This document shows, piece by piece, positions 43,267 to 52,808 of a stretch of 64,000 bases of DNA (positions are counted from its first letter, which is position 1; each line of letters starts with the position of its first letter). The DNA is taken from positions 61,012-125,011 of the forward strand of contig DAOPYN010000004.1 in NCBI GenBank assembly GCA_035352895.1, in the 5' to 3' direction. Below the pieces are notes generated by a model. It was not told the origin of the DNA and did no database searches. It saw only the letters and a list, made by a program, of their open reading frames with translations. The position numbers and the translations under genes were made by a program. This DNA is from UBA5070 sp035352895 (GTDB lineage: Bacteria; Fibrobacterota; Fibrobacteria; UBA5070).

Positions 43267-44163
43267 TCAGCGCTTCAGAGTCGTGGATTCCAACCCGGGA
43301 ATGATCCGGGCCGACTCGTCGGCGTGGTAGGAACTGCGCACCATGGGACCGGAAGCGACCGATTCGAATCCCAGGTCCTGGGCGAAGTGTTTCCACTCGG
43401 CGAATTCGTCCGGAGTGACCCATCGGTCCACGGGAAGGTACTGCTTGCCCGGCTGGAGGTATTGGCCCAGGGTCAGGATCCGCACTCCCGCATCCCGCAG
43501 CATCTTGAGGCTCTCGGCGATTTCCGGTTTGCGCTCCCCGATTCCCAGCATCATTCCGGATTTGGTCACGAATCCCGCATCGCGCGCCCAGGAAAGAACG
43601 CGCAGCGATCGGTCGTAGGATGCCTGGGGTCGAACCGCTCGACTCATCCGCTCGACGGTTTCCAGGTTGTGGTTGTAGATGTCCGGCTTCGCTTCCAGCA
43701 CGGAAAGGAGCAGGTCTCGATTGCCCTTGAAATCCCCGGTGAGGGTTTCCAGGGTCAGCTCCGGTGCAACCGCCTTGACGCGACGAATGGTTTCCGCCCA
43801 GATGGAGGCGCCCCCGTCCTTGAGCTCGTCGCGGTTGACCGAGGTGATCACGCAATGGCGCAGCTTCATCAAAGCGACCGCGTCGGCAACCCGCTTGGGC
43901 TCGTCCAGGTCCAGTTCCGTCGGCAGTCCTGTCGCCACCGCGCAAAAACCGCAGGCACGGGTACAGACGTTGCCCAGGATCATGAACGTCGCCGTACCCC
44001 GCGCCCAGCATTCCCCCATGTTCGGGCATTCGGCCGATTGGCAGACGGTGTGCAGCTTGTGGTTGTCCACGATTCCACGCACTTCGGCGTAGACGGGACC
44101 CCCAGGGAGCTTGGAGCGAATCCAGGTGGGTTTGCGACCGGATGTAGGCTGGCATTCGCTCAT
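43267..44163 (-). CDS. lipA: lipoyl synthase
   Basis: A 298-residue radical-SAM enzyme that inserts two sulfurs into octanoyl groups on E2 and H proteins. The auxiliary cluster motif CQSAECPNMGEC is near residue 45, the radical-SAM CTRACGFC near 72, and the C-terminal RSSYHAD motif supplies the Ser ligand of the auxiliary cluster. All iron-sulfur ligands are present. The start ATG 44163 is preferred; a TTG three codons upstream is possible. It is separated from the PDH genes. The 280 bp downstream hold no gene. Confidence 0.95.
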   Translation of the reverse strand: MSECQPTSGRKPTWIRSKLPGGPVYAEVRGIVDNHKLHTVCQSAECPNMGECWARGTATFMILGNVCTRACGFCAVATGLPTELDLDEPKRVADAVALMKLRHCVITSVNRDELKDGGASIWAETIRRVKAVAPELTLETLTGDFKGNRDLLLSVLEAKPDIYNHNLETVERMSRAVRPQASYDRSLRVLSWARDAGFVTKSGMMLGIGERKPEIAESLKMLRDAGVRILTLGQYLQPGKQYLPVDRWVTPDEFAEWKHFAQDLGFESVASGPMVRSSYHADESARIIPGLESTTLKR

Positions 44164-44177
44164 GGGAACCAAGATAC

Positions 44178-44630
44178 TCAGTCGACCAGGCGAATTCCCC
44201 CCACCAACCCGGTTGCCTTGCGGAGGACCTCGACATCCCGTTCACCCCGCAGACCGGACAGGGCCAGGGAGAGAACGGTACCGTCCTCGAGTTGCGCTGG
44301 AACTCCCCCCTCCCAACCGATGAACTCGTCCTTGGGGACTCCGTATTCCCACCAGGGGACTTCATTGTTGTAGACAAGACGTTCGTAGGTCCCCGTGGGT
44401 TTGCCCGTGAGCCAGACCTGAGTCACCTTGTGCCAGGCCACCTTACCGGACAACCTCTGCTTGGCGCGATCCGTCCCGAACATCCGTCCGTGGAGATTGC
44501 CCGATGCGTCCAGGATGTAGAAGGCCATGTTCCCCTCGGCGATGCGAAAATCCTCCGGATCGGCGAGGAACTCCGGTAGGATCGCTTCCACGGTGTCGAT
44601 CAGGGCCTGGATGATGAACGCATTGCTCAA
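44178..44630 (-). CDS. GlcG/HbpS-like protein
   Basis: A 150-residue protein. The general pattern (N-terminal helix ALIDTVEAILPE, then strand AFYILDASGNLHGRM, helices SGKVAWHKVTQVWLTGKP and C-terminal EGGVPAQLEDGTVLSLALSG) resembles the GlcG/HbpS (DUF336) family, small heme- or ligand-binding proteins often of unknown role. The TTG at 44630 with GGGAGGAA upstream is the likely start because homology begins just after it. It is 14 bp before lipA on the same strand. Function uncertain. Confidence 0.6.
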   Translation of the reverse strand: MSNAFIIQALIDTVEAILPEFLADPEDFRIAEGNMAFYILDASGNLHGRMFGTDRAKQRLSGKVAWHKVTQVWLTGKPTGTYERLVYNNEVPWWEYGVPKDEFIGWEGGVPAQLEDGTVLSLALSGLRGERDVEVLRKATGLVGGIRLVD

Positions 44631-44710
44631 GGATTCCTCCCGGAAAGATGTTTTTGGCCGATTGGGCAAGACAATGGCACCAACTTGGTTTCCGAAAAGG
44701 CTGAAAGGGT

Positions 44711-46969
44711 TCAGTATCCGATCAACAGAGGTCCTCGAGCAATGGTGTTGCCATCCTTGACCGCCCAGAAATACAACCCTGGACGGAGATCGGACGAACT
44801 GGGAAGCTCCAGTTGGAACATTCCCGTGGTCTGTTTGCCTTTTGCCAGGTGGTAGACCAGGGTTCCGTCCTGGGCGATCAGACTGAAATCGGCTTGCTCG
44901 GAGACTCCGTCCACGAACAGGACTCGGTTCTGGGAAAGTCGAACGGGATTGGGCCAGATCTTGACCTTGGCAGGCTCGAGTTTCTTGGAGACCGGGCGGA
45001 AGGGAGAGGCCCACAGAATCAATGCGCTTTCGGTGGAGATCAAGGCGCGTCCGGAGGCCGAATCCAGGCGAAGGTCGACGATTTCGTTCTCCGGCAGTCC
45101 ATCCACGCGGGTGATCCGCCGGACTTTCTCGAAGACCGGGGCGACCGTACCGTTGGTGTCCTGCTGGAGCGATGCCTGGAAGATGTCGATCCCTGCATTT
45201 CCCGCCGCCCAGATCTGCATCTTGGAATCCACGGCCAGGGACAGATAGGATTGATCGGTACCGCTGGTGGCGGCGTAGAAGGAGTCCGTCGCCGGATCGG
45301 CCAATCCCAGGATGTTCTGCCCCGCGGCAAGGACCCAGTCCTTGCCGCCCAATGGATATCTCTCCAACCGCAGGAATGCGCCAGCTCCCGCCCCTACCGG
45401 GCTGGAAGGAGTGGCGAGGACACTGCCGGAGGGTTTCCTCTGGAGGCCTTCCAATCGCTTGATGCCTTTGTCTGTGGCAAGCCAGAGATCTTCTCCGACG
45501 GGAAGAAGGTCGGTCGTCTGGAATTCGGTCGACGAACTGGGAATGTCCCAGCAACGCAACGGGCCATCCGATCCTTTGGGGAGGTGGTGTACGCGGATGG
45601 GAAAGGGTTGTGCGGAGGGGATGCCGTCGTGTTCCAATTGCGAGAACCAAAGCCCGTTCGGTCGGGATCGTCCCCCGTACAGGACCGTCCCGAGGTCCGT
45701 TGTTCCGGAATTGATCAGTCCGATCAGGCAGGTATCCGTCCTGGAACTGACCATCGACCATTTCCCGGACTGTCGAGACAGGAAGACTCCCGACAGGGAA
45801 GGGTCGCTTGAGATCCATGAAACGACGGAGGCTCGTCCGTCGGGCTCCACGTCGAGTCCGATGCGGGAACGTCCTTTTGTTTCCCCGCGGTCCCACCAAG
45901 GGAAAGTGGTAACCGGCTTTCCGGTGGAGTCGGGTACCTGGAACCGCAATGTGTCCAGGGTCCAGTTGTAGGACCCGGCAGGACGTTTGGCGAGCGCGGT
46001 TAAGCCCAGATTCCTTTGCGCCAAGGCGTAAAGGTTTCCGTTGGGATCCATGGAGACGGAATACGGAAGTGGATCGAATGGAAAAGCTCCGTCGATCTCC
46101 ATGGGTTTCCAGGTACCGTCTGCATTCACATGGATCGGGCCCAAATAGTTGGAGGCCACGATGAACCCGCCACCCGGAGCTTCGATTCCGTGTCTCGCTC
46201 CCGGAATCAGAGCCCCCCCTCCCTTCCAGGTGAATTTCTGGCCATCCGCCGAAAGAATTTTGACGCCATCGGCCCAGAAGCCCGGGATCTGGTTGAGTAC
46301 AACCGCTGTGGTGGGACTGGAGAAAAGCATCTGGTCGGGGACTTCGCTCATCCAGTGCCAGCGTGCGGGATCGGTCAGATAATGTCCGGGAGTGCCCGCC
46401 TTGGCCCACCCCGCTTGGTCGGGAACACAGTACGCCGTGCCTTTGTTGGTGGCCACCCACAGCGTATCGTTGATCACCAGCACCGAGGAAAAGTCGACGG
46501 TCTTTCCCTTGATGCTGGAGATGTTGTCCATGGCCACCCTGGCCGAGGTGGAAAACAGCGAGAGCCCCTTGGACCCGGCCAGGATCAGGAATCCCTTCCA
46601 GTGGGTGGTCGCTTCCGTCTTGAAGGTCCAGCCGGAGGCTTCGTACGAACCTGCGGGTTCCCAAGTGGAAGCTCCGGGTGCCAAGCGGCCTAGCCTGCCG
46701 CGGGATCCCACCGCCCAGATCGTTCCATCGTCGTCGGAAAGGACCGAAACGATGTTGAGCTCGGGCAACCCGTCCAAGGTGGTGAACAGGCGCTGCTTGG
46801 TGCGGGCGGCGGACCACTCCACCACCCCACCTCCCGTGGCCGTCAGCACGGTCTGGCCGCGAACCACGGAATTGCGGGCCGAATTGACGGAAGTCCAGAG
46901 TCTCCAATCCCCCAGATTCGCCAAGGCAAGGGATTGGAGTGCCAAAAGGAGGGTCAAGGAACGACGCAT
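44711..46969 (-). CDS. PorZ-like two-component regulator propeller protein with type 9-like C-terminal domain
   Basis: A 752-residue secreted protein with a signal peptide (LLLALQSLALA). Two beta-propeller-like repeat regions (about residues 25-330 and 400-650) carry WAVGSRGRLGRL, DDTLWVATNKG and WLATDKGIKRL blocks typical of two-component regulator propellers. The C-terminal about 85 residues (KVKIWPNPVRLS, GLYFWAVKDG) resemble the T9SS type A/FlgD-like sorting domain. PorZ of Porphyromonas has this make-up and takes part in A-LPS attachment during type 9 secretion. Whether this organism has a complete T9SS cannot be seen here. Confidence 0.72.
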   Translation of the reverse strand: MRRSLTLLLALQSLALANLGDWRLWTSVNSARNSVVRGQTVLTATGGGVVEWSAARTKQRLFTTLDGLPELNIVSVLSDDDGTIWAVGSRGRLGRLAPGASTWEPAGSYEASGWTFKTEATTHWKGFLILAGSKGLSLFSTSARVAMDNISSIKGKTVDFSSVLVINDTLWVATNKGTAYCVPDQAGWAKAGTPGHYLTDPARWHWMSEVPDQMLFSSPTTAVVLNQIPGFWADGVKILSADGQKFTWKGGGALIPGARHGIEAPGGGFIVASNYLGPIHVNADGTWKPMEIDGAFPFDPLPYSVSMDPNGNLYALAQRNLGLTALAKRPAGSYNWTLDTLRFQVPDSTGKPVTTFPWWDRGETKGRSRIGLDVEPDGRASVVSWISSDPSLSGVFLSRQSGKWSMVSSRTDTCLIGLINSGTTDLGTVLYGGRSRPNGLWFSQLEHDGIPSAQPFPIRVHHLPKGSDGPLRCWDIPSSSTEFQTTDLLPVGEDLWLATDKGIKRLEGLQRKPSGSVLATPSSPVGAGAGAFLRLERYPLGGKDWVLAAGQNILGLADPATDSFYAATSGTDQSYLSLAVDSKMQIWAAGNAGIDIFQASLQQDTNGTVAPVFEKVRRITRVDGLPENEIVDLRLDSASGRALISTESALILWASPFRPVSKKLEPAKVKIWPNPVRLSQNRVLFVDGVSEQADFSLIAQDGTLVYHLAKGKQTTGMFQLELPSSSDLRPGLYFWAVKDGNTIARGPLLIGY

Positions 46970-47016
46970 TGACCCAAGATACGTTGAAGTGGTTCTATCG
47001 TTTTCGCATTCAACCC

Positions 47017-47535
47017 ATGAAGAAGTCCATCGTTCTCATCGGCATGCCGGGATCCGGAAAAAGCACCGTCGGCGTTCTCCTGGCCAAACAGTTGCGCAGG
47101 GATTTCGTGGATACCGACCTGGTCATCCAAACGGATACCGGTCGTGGCCTCCAGGAAATCCTGGACACGGACGGAATCCCGGGATTCCTGGCCATCGAGG
47201 AGAGGGTCATCCTCGCCTACGATCCGCAAAACCGGGTCGTGGCAACCGGAGGATCGGTGGTGTACTCGGAGCCTGCCATGGCGCACCTGAGCAAGGACGC
47301 CGTGGTGGTCTACCTGCAGTGCCAGCTTTCCTCGCTGGAGAGACGTCTGCGGAACCTGGATTCCCGCGGCGTGGTCCGTCGGGCCGACCAGTCCGTCGAA
47401 GACCTTCTGATCGAACGCGAACCGCTGTATCGGCGCTGGGCCCAGATCACCGTGGACAACTCCCACGACGACCATGGGCGCGTGGTGATGGAGATCCTGC
47501 GCGAACTGGAGACGATTTCCATCGACCAGGCCTGA
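47017..47535 (+). CDS. aroK: shikimate kinase
   Basis: A 172-residue kinase for the fifth step of the shikimate pathway. P-loop GMPGSGKST at residues 9-17, shikimate-binding DTDLVIQ and GGSVVYSEP motifs (GGG-type loop altered to GGS) and the LID RVVRRADQS region are present. The ATG at 47017 is chosen because homology starts there; upstream in-frame codons have no match. It is divergent from the PorZ-like gene. Confidence 0.9.
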   Translation: MKKSIVLIGMPGSGKSTVGVLLAKQLRRDFVDTDLVIQTDTGRGLQEILDTDGIPGFLAIEERVILAYDPQNRVVATGGSVVYSEPAMAHLSKDAVVVYLQCQLSSLERRLRNLDSRGVVRRADQSVEDLLIEREPLYRRWAQITVDNSHDDHGRVVMEILRELETISIDQA

Positions 47536-47625
47536 CTCCGCCCGCTTCTACTGTGGAGGGGTTTTGTTAGGGATCCGTCGGTAAGCCGTTTTCCGTGGGC
47601 TCACGAGTCGCGGGTAGGATTTTGG

Positions 47626-47655
47626 TTGAAAACACGTTCGGTGGGATCGTACGCT
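47626..47655 (+). promoter_or_regulatory. putative promoter of the TetR gene
   Basis: TTGAAA (47626-47631) and TACGCT (47650-47655) with an 18-bp spacer resemble a sigma-70 promoter and lie 32 bp before the TTG start of the regulator gene. Confidence 0.4.
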
Positions 47656-47686
47656 CTGTTCACGTCGTCAGAGGAAGGAGCCCGCC

Positions 47687-48271
47687 TTGGATCGCGTGCG
47701 CATTCGTGAGAAAATCGTCACCAAATCGACGGAAATCATTCTGCGTGATGGGTATTCCAAGACCACGATGGATGCGATCGCATCCGCCTTGGGGATGAGC
47801 AAGAAGACCCTCTACCAGGTATTTCCGAGCAAACGGGATCTCCTGAAATCCATCCTGGCGGCTTGGCAGAAGGACGTGGAAACTGGCATTGAAGATGCCG
47901 TTTTCCGGCACGCGGGCACGTTCCGTGACAAGTGGATTTCCGTGGTCGAATTCACGGCCAGCCAGTACGGGCGCTTCGGAACGGGATTCGTCGAGGATCT
48001 CCACAAGACCGACCCCGAGACCTACCAGTTCCTGGATCGGTTCCGGACCGGCCTGGTGCACAAGTGCTTCCGTGTACTGGTGGAGGAAGGAATCCAGTCC
48101 GGAGCCTTCCGCAAGGAGATCAATCCGGCGTTCCTCTCGGAGGTCTACTTGGCGATCGTCCAGGCGACCCTGAATCCGGTCACCTTGGAGCGACTGGAAA
48201 CAACGCCCGAAAAGGCCTACCGGGACGTGGTTTCACTCCTGCTGGATGGAATTTCGGTCGAGCGTTCCTAG
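47687..48271 (+). CDS. TetR-family transcriptional regulator
   Basis: A 194-residue regulator. The N-terminal helix-turn-helix is MDAIASALGMSKKTLYQVF (residues about 28-46), followed by a helical ligand-binding domain typical of TetR/AcrR. It starts at TTG 47687 with AAGGAG seven bases upstream. Its 3' end overlaps the convergent oxidoreductase gene by 4 bp. No efflux pump or enzyme gene is adjacent on the same strand, so the target is unknown; it may control itself or the divergent region. Confidence 0.88.
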   Translation: MDRVRIREKIVTKSTEIILRDGYSKTTMDAIASALGMSKKTLYQVFPSKRDLLKSILAAWQKDVETGIEDAVFRHAGTFRDKWISVVEFTASQYGRFGTGFVEDLHKTDPETYQFLDRFRTGLVHKCFRVLVEEGIQSGAFRKEINPAFLSEVYLAIVQATLNPVTLERLETTPEKAYRDVVSLLLDGISVERS

Positions 48272-49256
48272 GTTCTCGCCGCCTCGCGGCGGATGGAATC
48301 CAGAAGTTCCATGAGCGCGAGGGTTTCCGACAACGGATGCAGAGGGCTCTCCGTACCTCCCTGGCGGATGCAGTCCTGGGCATGGATGGTTTCGAACTGG
48401 TACCCGTTCCCGGAAACCTTTCCGGGAAGGAATTCGCGATCCTCGCCTCGGAGGACTTCCACATCCACCGGGGTGTGGAACATCCAGGGAAAGCGAATTT
48501 CTCCACCTTCCAGGACGATCCTCGCCTGGCATGGAGTTGGGGATTGGAATGTGGACAGACACGAGGAACGTCCACCTCCTTCGTGGAGCAAGGCTCCATG
48601 GAAGGTATGGTCCACTCCGTTTGGCGCAAGCTCCAAGCGTGCCTGGAAGGAACGGATCCTCCCCAGGAAAGCGATGGCGAAGAAGAGCGGATACAGTCCG
48701 ATGTCCAGGAGCGAGCCTCCACCCATGGCCGGATTCCACAACCGTCGGTGGGGGGCGTAGGGCGCCGCGAAGCCGAAGTCCGCTTCCACGGTCAAAGGCT
48801 TCCCCATGGATCCCGATCGCGCCAAGCGCAAGGCCGCCTCGAAGCCCGGAAGGAAACGGGTCCAGAGAGCCTCCATGAGGAAGACTCCCCGGCTGCGGGC
48901 GGCATTCGCCAGATCCAGTGCCTGACAGGCATCCAGTGTGAAGGCCTTCTCGCACAGGACGGGAATCCCCGCCTCCAGGCAGGCCAGCACGTGGTCGCGA
49001 TGCAGGCCATGGGGGCTGGCGACATAGACCGCATCCAGATCGCCTTTTCCCAGCAGATCCGCGATGCTCGAGGCGAGCCGCGTCGCGCCGTGCTCCACCT
49101 GGAACGTCCGGGCTTTCTCGGGATCGCGTGCCCACACGGCCTGCAATCGGGCATCGGGGACGTGCGCCAGATCGCGCGCCCATTTGCCGGCGATGTGTCC
49201 GGCACCCAGGATGCCCCAACGGAAGACCCCGGAAGAAGGTGCCGCGGCCACCCCGA

Positions 49257-49260
<4 letters not shown>
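48268..49260 (-). CDS. Gfo/Idh/MocA family oxidoreductase
   Basis: A 330-residue NAD(P)-dependent sugar or cyclitol dehydrogenase. The Rossmann start is RWGILGAGHIAGKWA, followed by the catalytic EKAFTLD (Glu-Lys) and the C-terminal alpha/beta domain. Family members act on glucose, inositol, trans-dihydrodiols and similar; no substrate is indicated by the context. Its ATG overlaps the response regulator stop by 4 bp, so it is probably cotranscribed with the two-component pair upstream. Confidence 0.88.
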
Positions 49261-49957
<697 letters not shown>

Positions 49958-49961
<4 letters not shown>

Positions 49962-50899
49962 TTGTGGATCGGCAGTCGAAACCAAAAGACGCTTCCTTTC
50001 CCTGAAGGGTTGTCGCGGACGCCCAGGGAGCCGCCCATCATGGCGACCGCCGACTGGGCGATGAAGAGTCCGAGCCCGGTTCCGGTGCGCCGGCGATGCT
50101 CCTTGCCGGGAATCCGGAAGAACCGGTGGAAGATCTTCTTGCGGTACTTCTGCGGAACGCCCAAGCCCTTGTCGACCACCGCGACCTCCAGGGTTTCGGA
50201 GCCCAGGCGCGAGATCCGCACCACCGGTGAGGTCCCGTCGCCGTATTTCGTGGCGTTCTCCAGGAGGTTGTCCAGCACCGATTCCATCAAAGCCTTGTCC
50301 AGGCGCACCACCGCGTAGGGGCCCTCCTCCAGGACAAAACGCGGAGAGACTCCCCTGCGCGCGTACTCCAGCAGCCATTGGCGCAGATCCGTCCGGTCCA
50401 TCCGCATCTCCTGCATGCGCCCTTCGATGCGGCGGGCCTGCAGGATGCGCGAGACGAGCTGGTCCAGGCGACGGGTCTCCTGCAGGATCAGGTCCAGGAA
50501 CCGGTTGCGGTCGTAGTCCTCCAGGTCCTTCCGTTGCAGGGTCTGGGCGAACAGGTGGATGTTGGCCGTGGGAAGCTTGAGCTCGTGGGTGGTCATGTTC
50601 AGCCAGTCGGTCTGCAACCGCCGGTAGCGCCGGTTGACCAGGTAGGAGGTGAAGAACAGAGAAAGCGCGACCAGCACGATGGCCAGGAACAGGGATCCCA
50701 TGATGACGACCACCCACCGGAAGGTGGGGTCGTGCTGGGGCGCGACCTCGGGTTTGACCATCTGCAGCGTTCCTGCCAGCTGGCGTATGGTCTGGAAGTC
50801 CCCGATGATGTAGACGTTCCAGAACACCAGGACGGAGATGACCATGAGAACGGCCACCACGAAACCTGTGATCGCAAATGCCAGTCCCCAACGACGCAT
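49958..50899 (-). CDS. two-component sensor histidine kinase
   Basis: A 313-residue inner-membrane kinase. Two transmembrane helices (residues about 8-28 and 62-86) frame a short periplasmic loop of about 35 residues, too small for a typical sensor domain, so membrane-state or intramembrane sensing is possible. HisKA with His105 (THELKLPTANIHLF), N box NLLENATKYGDG, and G boxes VVDKGLGVP and GTGLGLFIAQSAV complete it. It is divergent from hemH; the 32 bp between the two start codons leave little room for promoters. Confidence 0.92.
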
Positions 50900-50931
50900 G
50901 GTATGCGGGAATATATGTTGCCCGAAGCCAG

Positions 50932-51954
50932 ATGCCCCTCAACGGACTCCTTCTTTCCAATCTGGGATCGCCACGGGACCCTTCCACGGGGGCGGTGCAG
51001 GCCTATTTGCGACAGTTCCTGACGGATGGACGGGTCATCGACATCCCCTGGCTCTGGCGGCAGCTCCTGGTGCGAGGGGTGATCGCTCCGTTGCGCGCGC
51101 CACGCAGCGCCCGGGCCTATGCCAAGGTCTGGACCCCCGAGGGATCCCCGCTTCTGGTGCACACGCGGGCGCTGGCCGCCGGGGTGCGGGAGACTCTGGG
51201 TGCGGATTGGAGGGTGGCCCCGGGCATGCGCTACGGGGATCCTTCCCTGGAAGCGGGGTTGCGGGAACTGGTCCAGGCCGGATGCGAGCGGATCGTGGTC
51301 CTTCCCCTGTACCCCCAGTTCGCGGAGGCCACCACCGGATCCACCGTGGCCCGACTGCGGCAGGTACTGGGAAAGGAGTCGGCCGCCTCCCGCTTGGAGC
51401 TGGTGCCGCCCTTCTACGATTCGCCGGGCTTCATCGAGTCCGTGGCCTGCGGGATCCGGCCACTTCTTGGACCGGATTCCCACCTGCTGCTTTCCTACCA
51501 CGGCCTCCCCGAGCGCCAGATCCTCAAGGCGAACCCCTCCGGGGGATGCCTGCGGGGAAACTGCTGCGACGATCCTTCCCGCGCACGCGGTGGGTGCTAC
51601 AAGGCACAGTGCCGAGCCACTTCCAAGGCCTTGGCCGCGCATCTTGGCCTGGCGGAGGACCGTTGGACCGAGTCCTTCCAGTCGCGGCTGGGGCGGATCC
51701 CCTGGATCGGGCCCTCCACGGAGGAGACCGCCCGAAGGCTGGCCAGGGAGGGAGTGAAGCATCTGGTGGTGGCCACGCCGTCCTTTGTCGCCGACTGCCT
51801 GGAGACCCTGGAGGAGATCGGGATGGGCCTGGGCGAGACGTTCCGGGAAGCCGGAGGCGCCACCTTCCGGGTCGCCCCATGCCCCAACGCCGGCGAGGCC
51901 TGGGTGCAGGAAGTGTCGAGGATGGCCGCTTTCCTATCTTACCCGCAACTATGA
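50932..51954 (+). CDS. hemH: ferrochelatase
   Basis: A 340-residue enzyme that inserts iron into protoporphyrin IX. The catalytic His motif is LLSYHGLPERQ, with the expected NLGSP-like start LLLSNLGSPRDP. A Cys-rich insert follows (CLRGNCC, then GGCYKAQC), like that of ferrochelatases that carry a [2Fe-2S] cluster. The ATG at 50932 is preferred. It is the first gene of a tight operon with two foldases, a methyltransferase and coaE, all overlapping by 1-4 bp. Confidence 0.93.
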   Translation: MPLNGLLLSNLGSPRDPSTGAVQAYLRQFLTDGRVIDIPWLWRQLLVRGVIAPLRAPRSARAYAKVWTPEGSPLLVHTRALAAGVRETLGADWRVAPGMRYGDPSLEAGLRELVQAGCERIVVLPLYPQFAEATTGSTVARLRQVLGKESAASRLELVPPFYDSPGFIESVACGIRPLLGPDSHLLLSYHGLPERQILKANPSGGCLRGNCCDDPSRARGGCYKAQCRATSKALAAHLGLAEDRWTESFQSRLGRIPWIGPSTEETARRLAREGVKHLVVATPSFVADCLETLEEIGMGLGETFREAGGATFRVAPCPNAGEAWVQEVSRMAAFLSYPQL

Positions 51955-52808
51955 GGATTCCTGGACCTTTTGCTTCGGCCCTGGCGCTGGTCGTGCTCGC
52001 TTCCTGCGCGCGCGAAGAGGGAGTGGTGGTCGCCCGCGTGGGGAAGGAAGTCCTCACCCGCGACCAGTTGGCCGCGATGGTGCCGGTGGACGTGGCCTCC
52101 AAGGCCAATCGCGAGGTGTACCTGGACCTGGCGCGTCGCTGGATGCGCACGCGTCTTCTGGCTCGCGAGGCGCGTCGCATGGAGCTTCAGGACGATCCCG
52201 AGGTGCGCAGGATCATCCGTGAACGCACGGAGGAAGTCCTTGCACAAGTGGTCACCGATCGGCTTCTGGACACCTTGCCGGAAATTCCCGAGTCCGCCTT
52301 GCGCAACTACTACGACGCCAACCAGGTCGAGTTCCAGCGCGAGGAACCGGAAATCACCTTCCGCCGCATCCGGCTGGCCGACCAGGCCGCCGCCCAAGCG
52401 CTGTTGAACAAGCTCACTCCGGCCACCTTCGTGGCCGAAGCCCAGCGGTTGAACCCCGACCCGGCGGAAGCCCTGGAAGCCCAGCGCTTCTGGCGGCGTT
52501 CCGCACTGCCAGGAGCCTTGGGCGAGGCGCTTTTTTCTCTCCAGGAAGGGGAGATCAGCGAGCCCATCGACCTGCCAGGCGGCGGTACGGGACTGTTCCT
52601 CCTTTCTTCCAAGGTCCAGGCGGGTTCCGTCCGACCTTTCCAGGACGTGTCCGACCTGATCCGGCTCAAGCTCTCCGAAGAGGAGCGCAAGCGTCGGTTG
52701 GACGAGGCGCTCAAGCAATTGTCCCGCCTTTCGGGAACCGAGATCATCACCGAGGCGCTGCCGGGTTCCGATTCCGCGGCGTCTCCAGCCAAAGAAACCA
52801 CGCCATGA
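51951..52808 (+). CDS. SurA/PrsA-type peptidyl-prolyl isomerase-like lipoprotein
   Basis: A 285-residue lipoprotein (signal peptide ending VVLASC, Cys19). The N-terminal helical chaperone domain (LTRDQLAAMVPVDVAS) and a C-terminal rotamase-like domain (about residues 120-250) are recognisable, but the parvulin active-site residues are poorly conserved, so it may be a chaperone only. It overlaps hemH and the next foldase gene by 4 bp each. Confidence 0.78.
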   Translation: MRIPGPFASALALVVLASCAREEGVVVARVGKEVLTRDQLAAMVPVDVASKANREVYLDLARRWMRTRLLAREARRMELQDDPEVRRIIRERTEEVLAQVVTDRLLDTLPEIPESALRNYYDANQVEFQREEPEITFRRIRLADQAAAQALLNKLTPATFVAEAQRLNPDPAEALEAQRFWRRSALPGALGEALFSLQEGEISEPIDLPGGGTGLFLLSSKVQAGSVRPFQDVSDLIRLKLSEEERKRRLDEALKQLSRLSGTEIITEALPGSDSAASPAKETTP

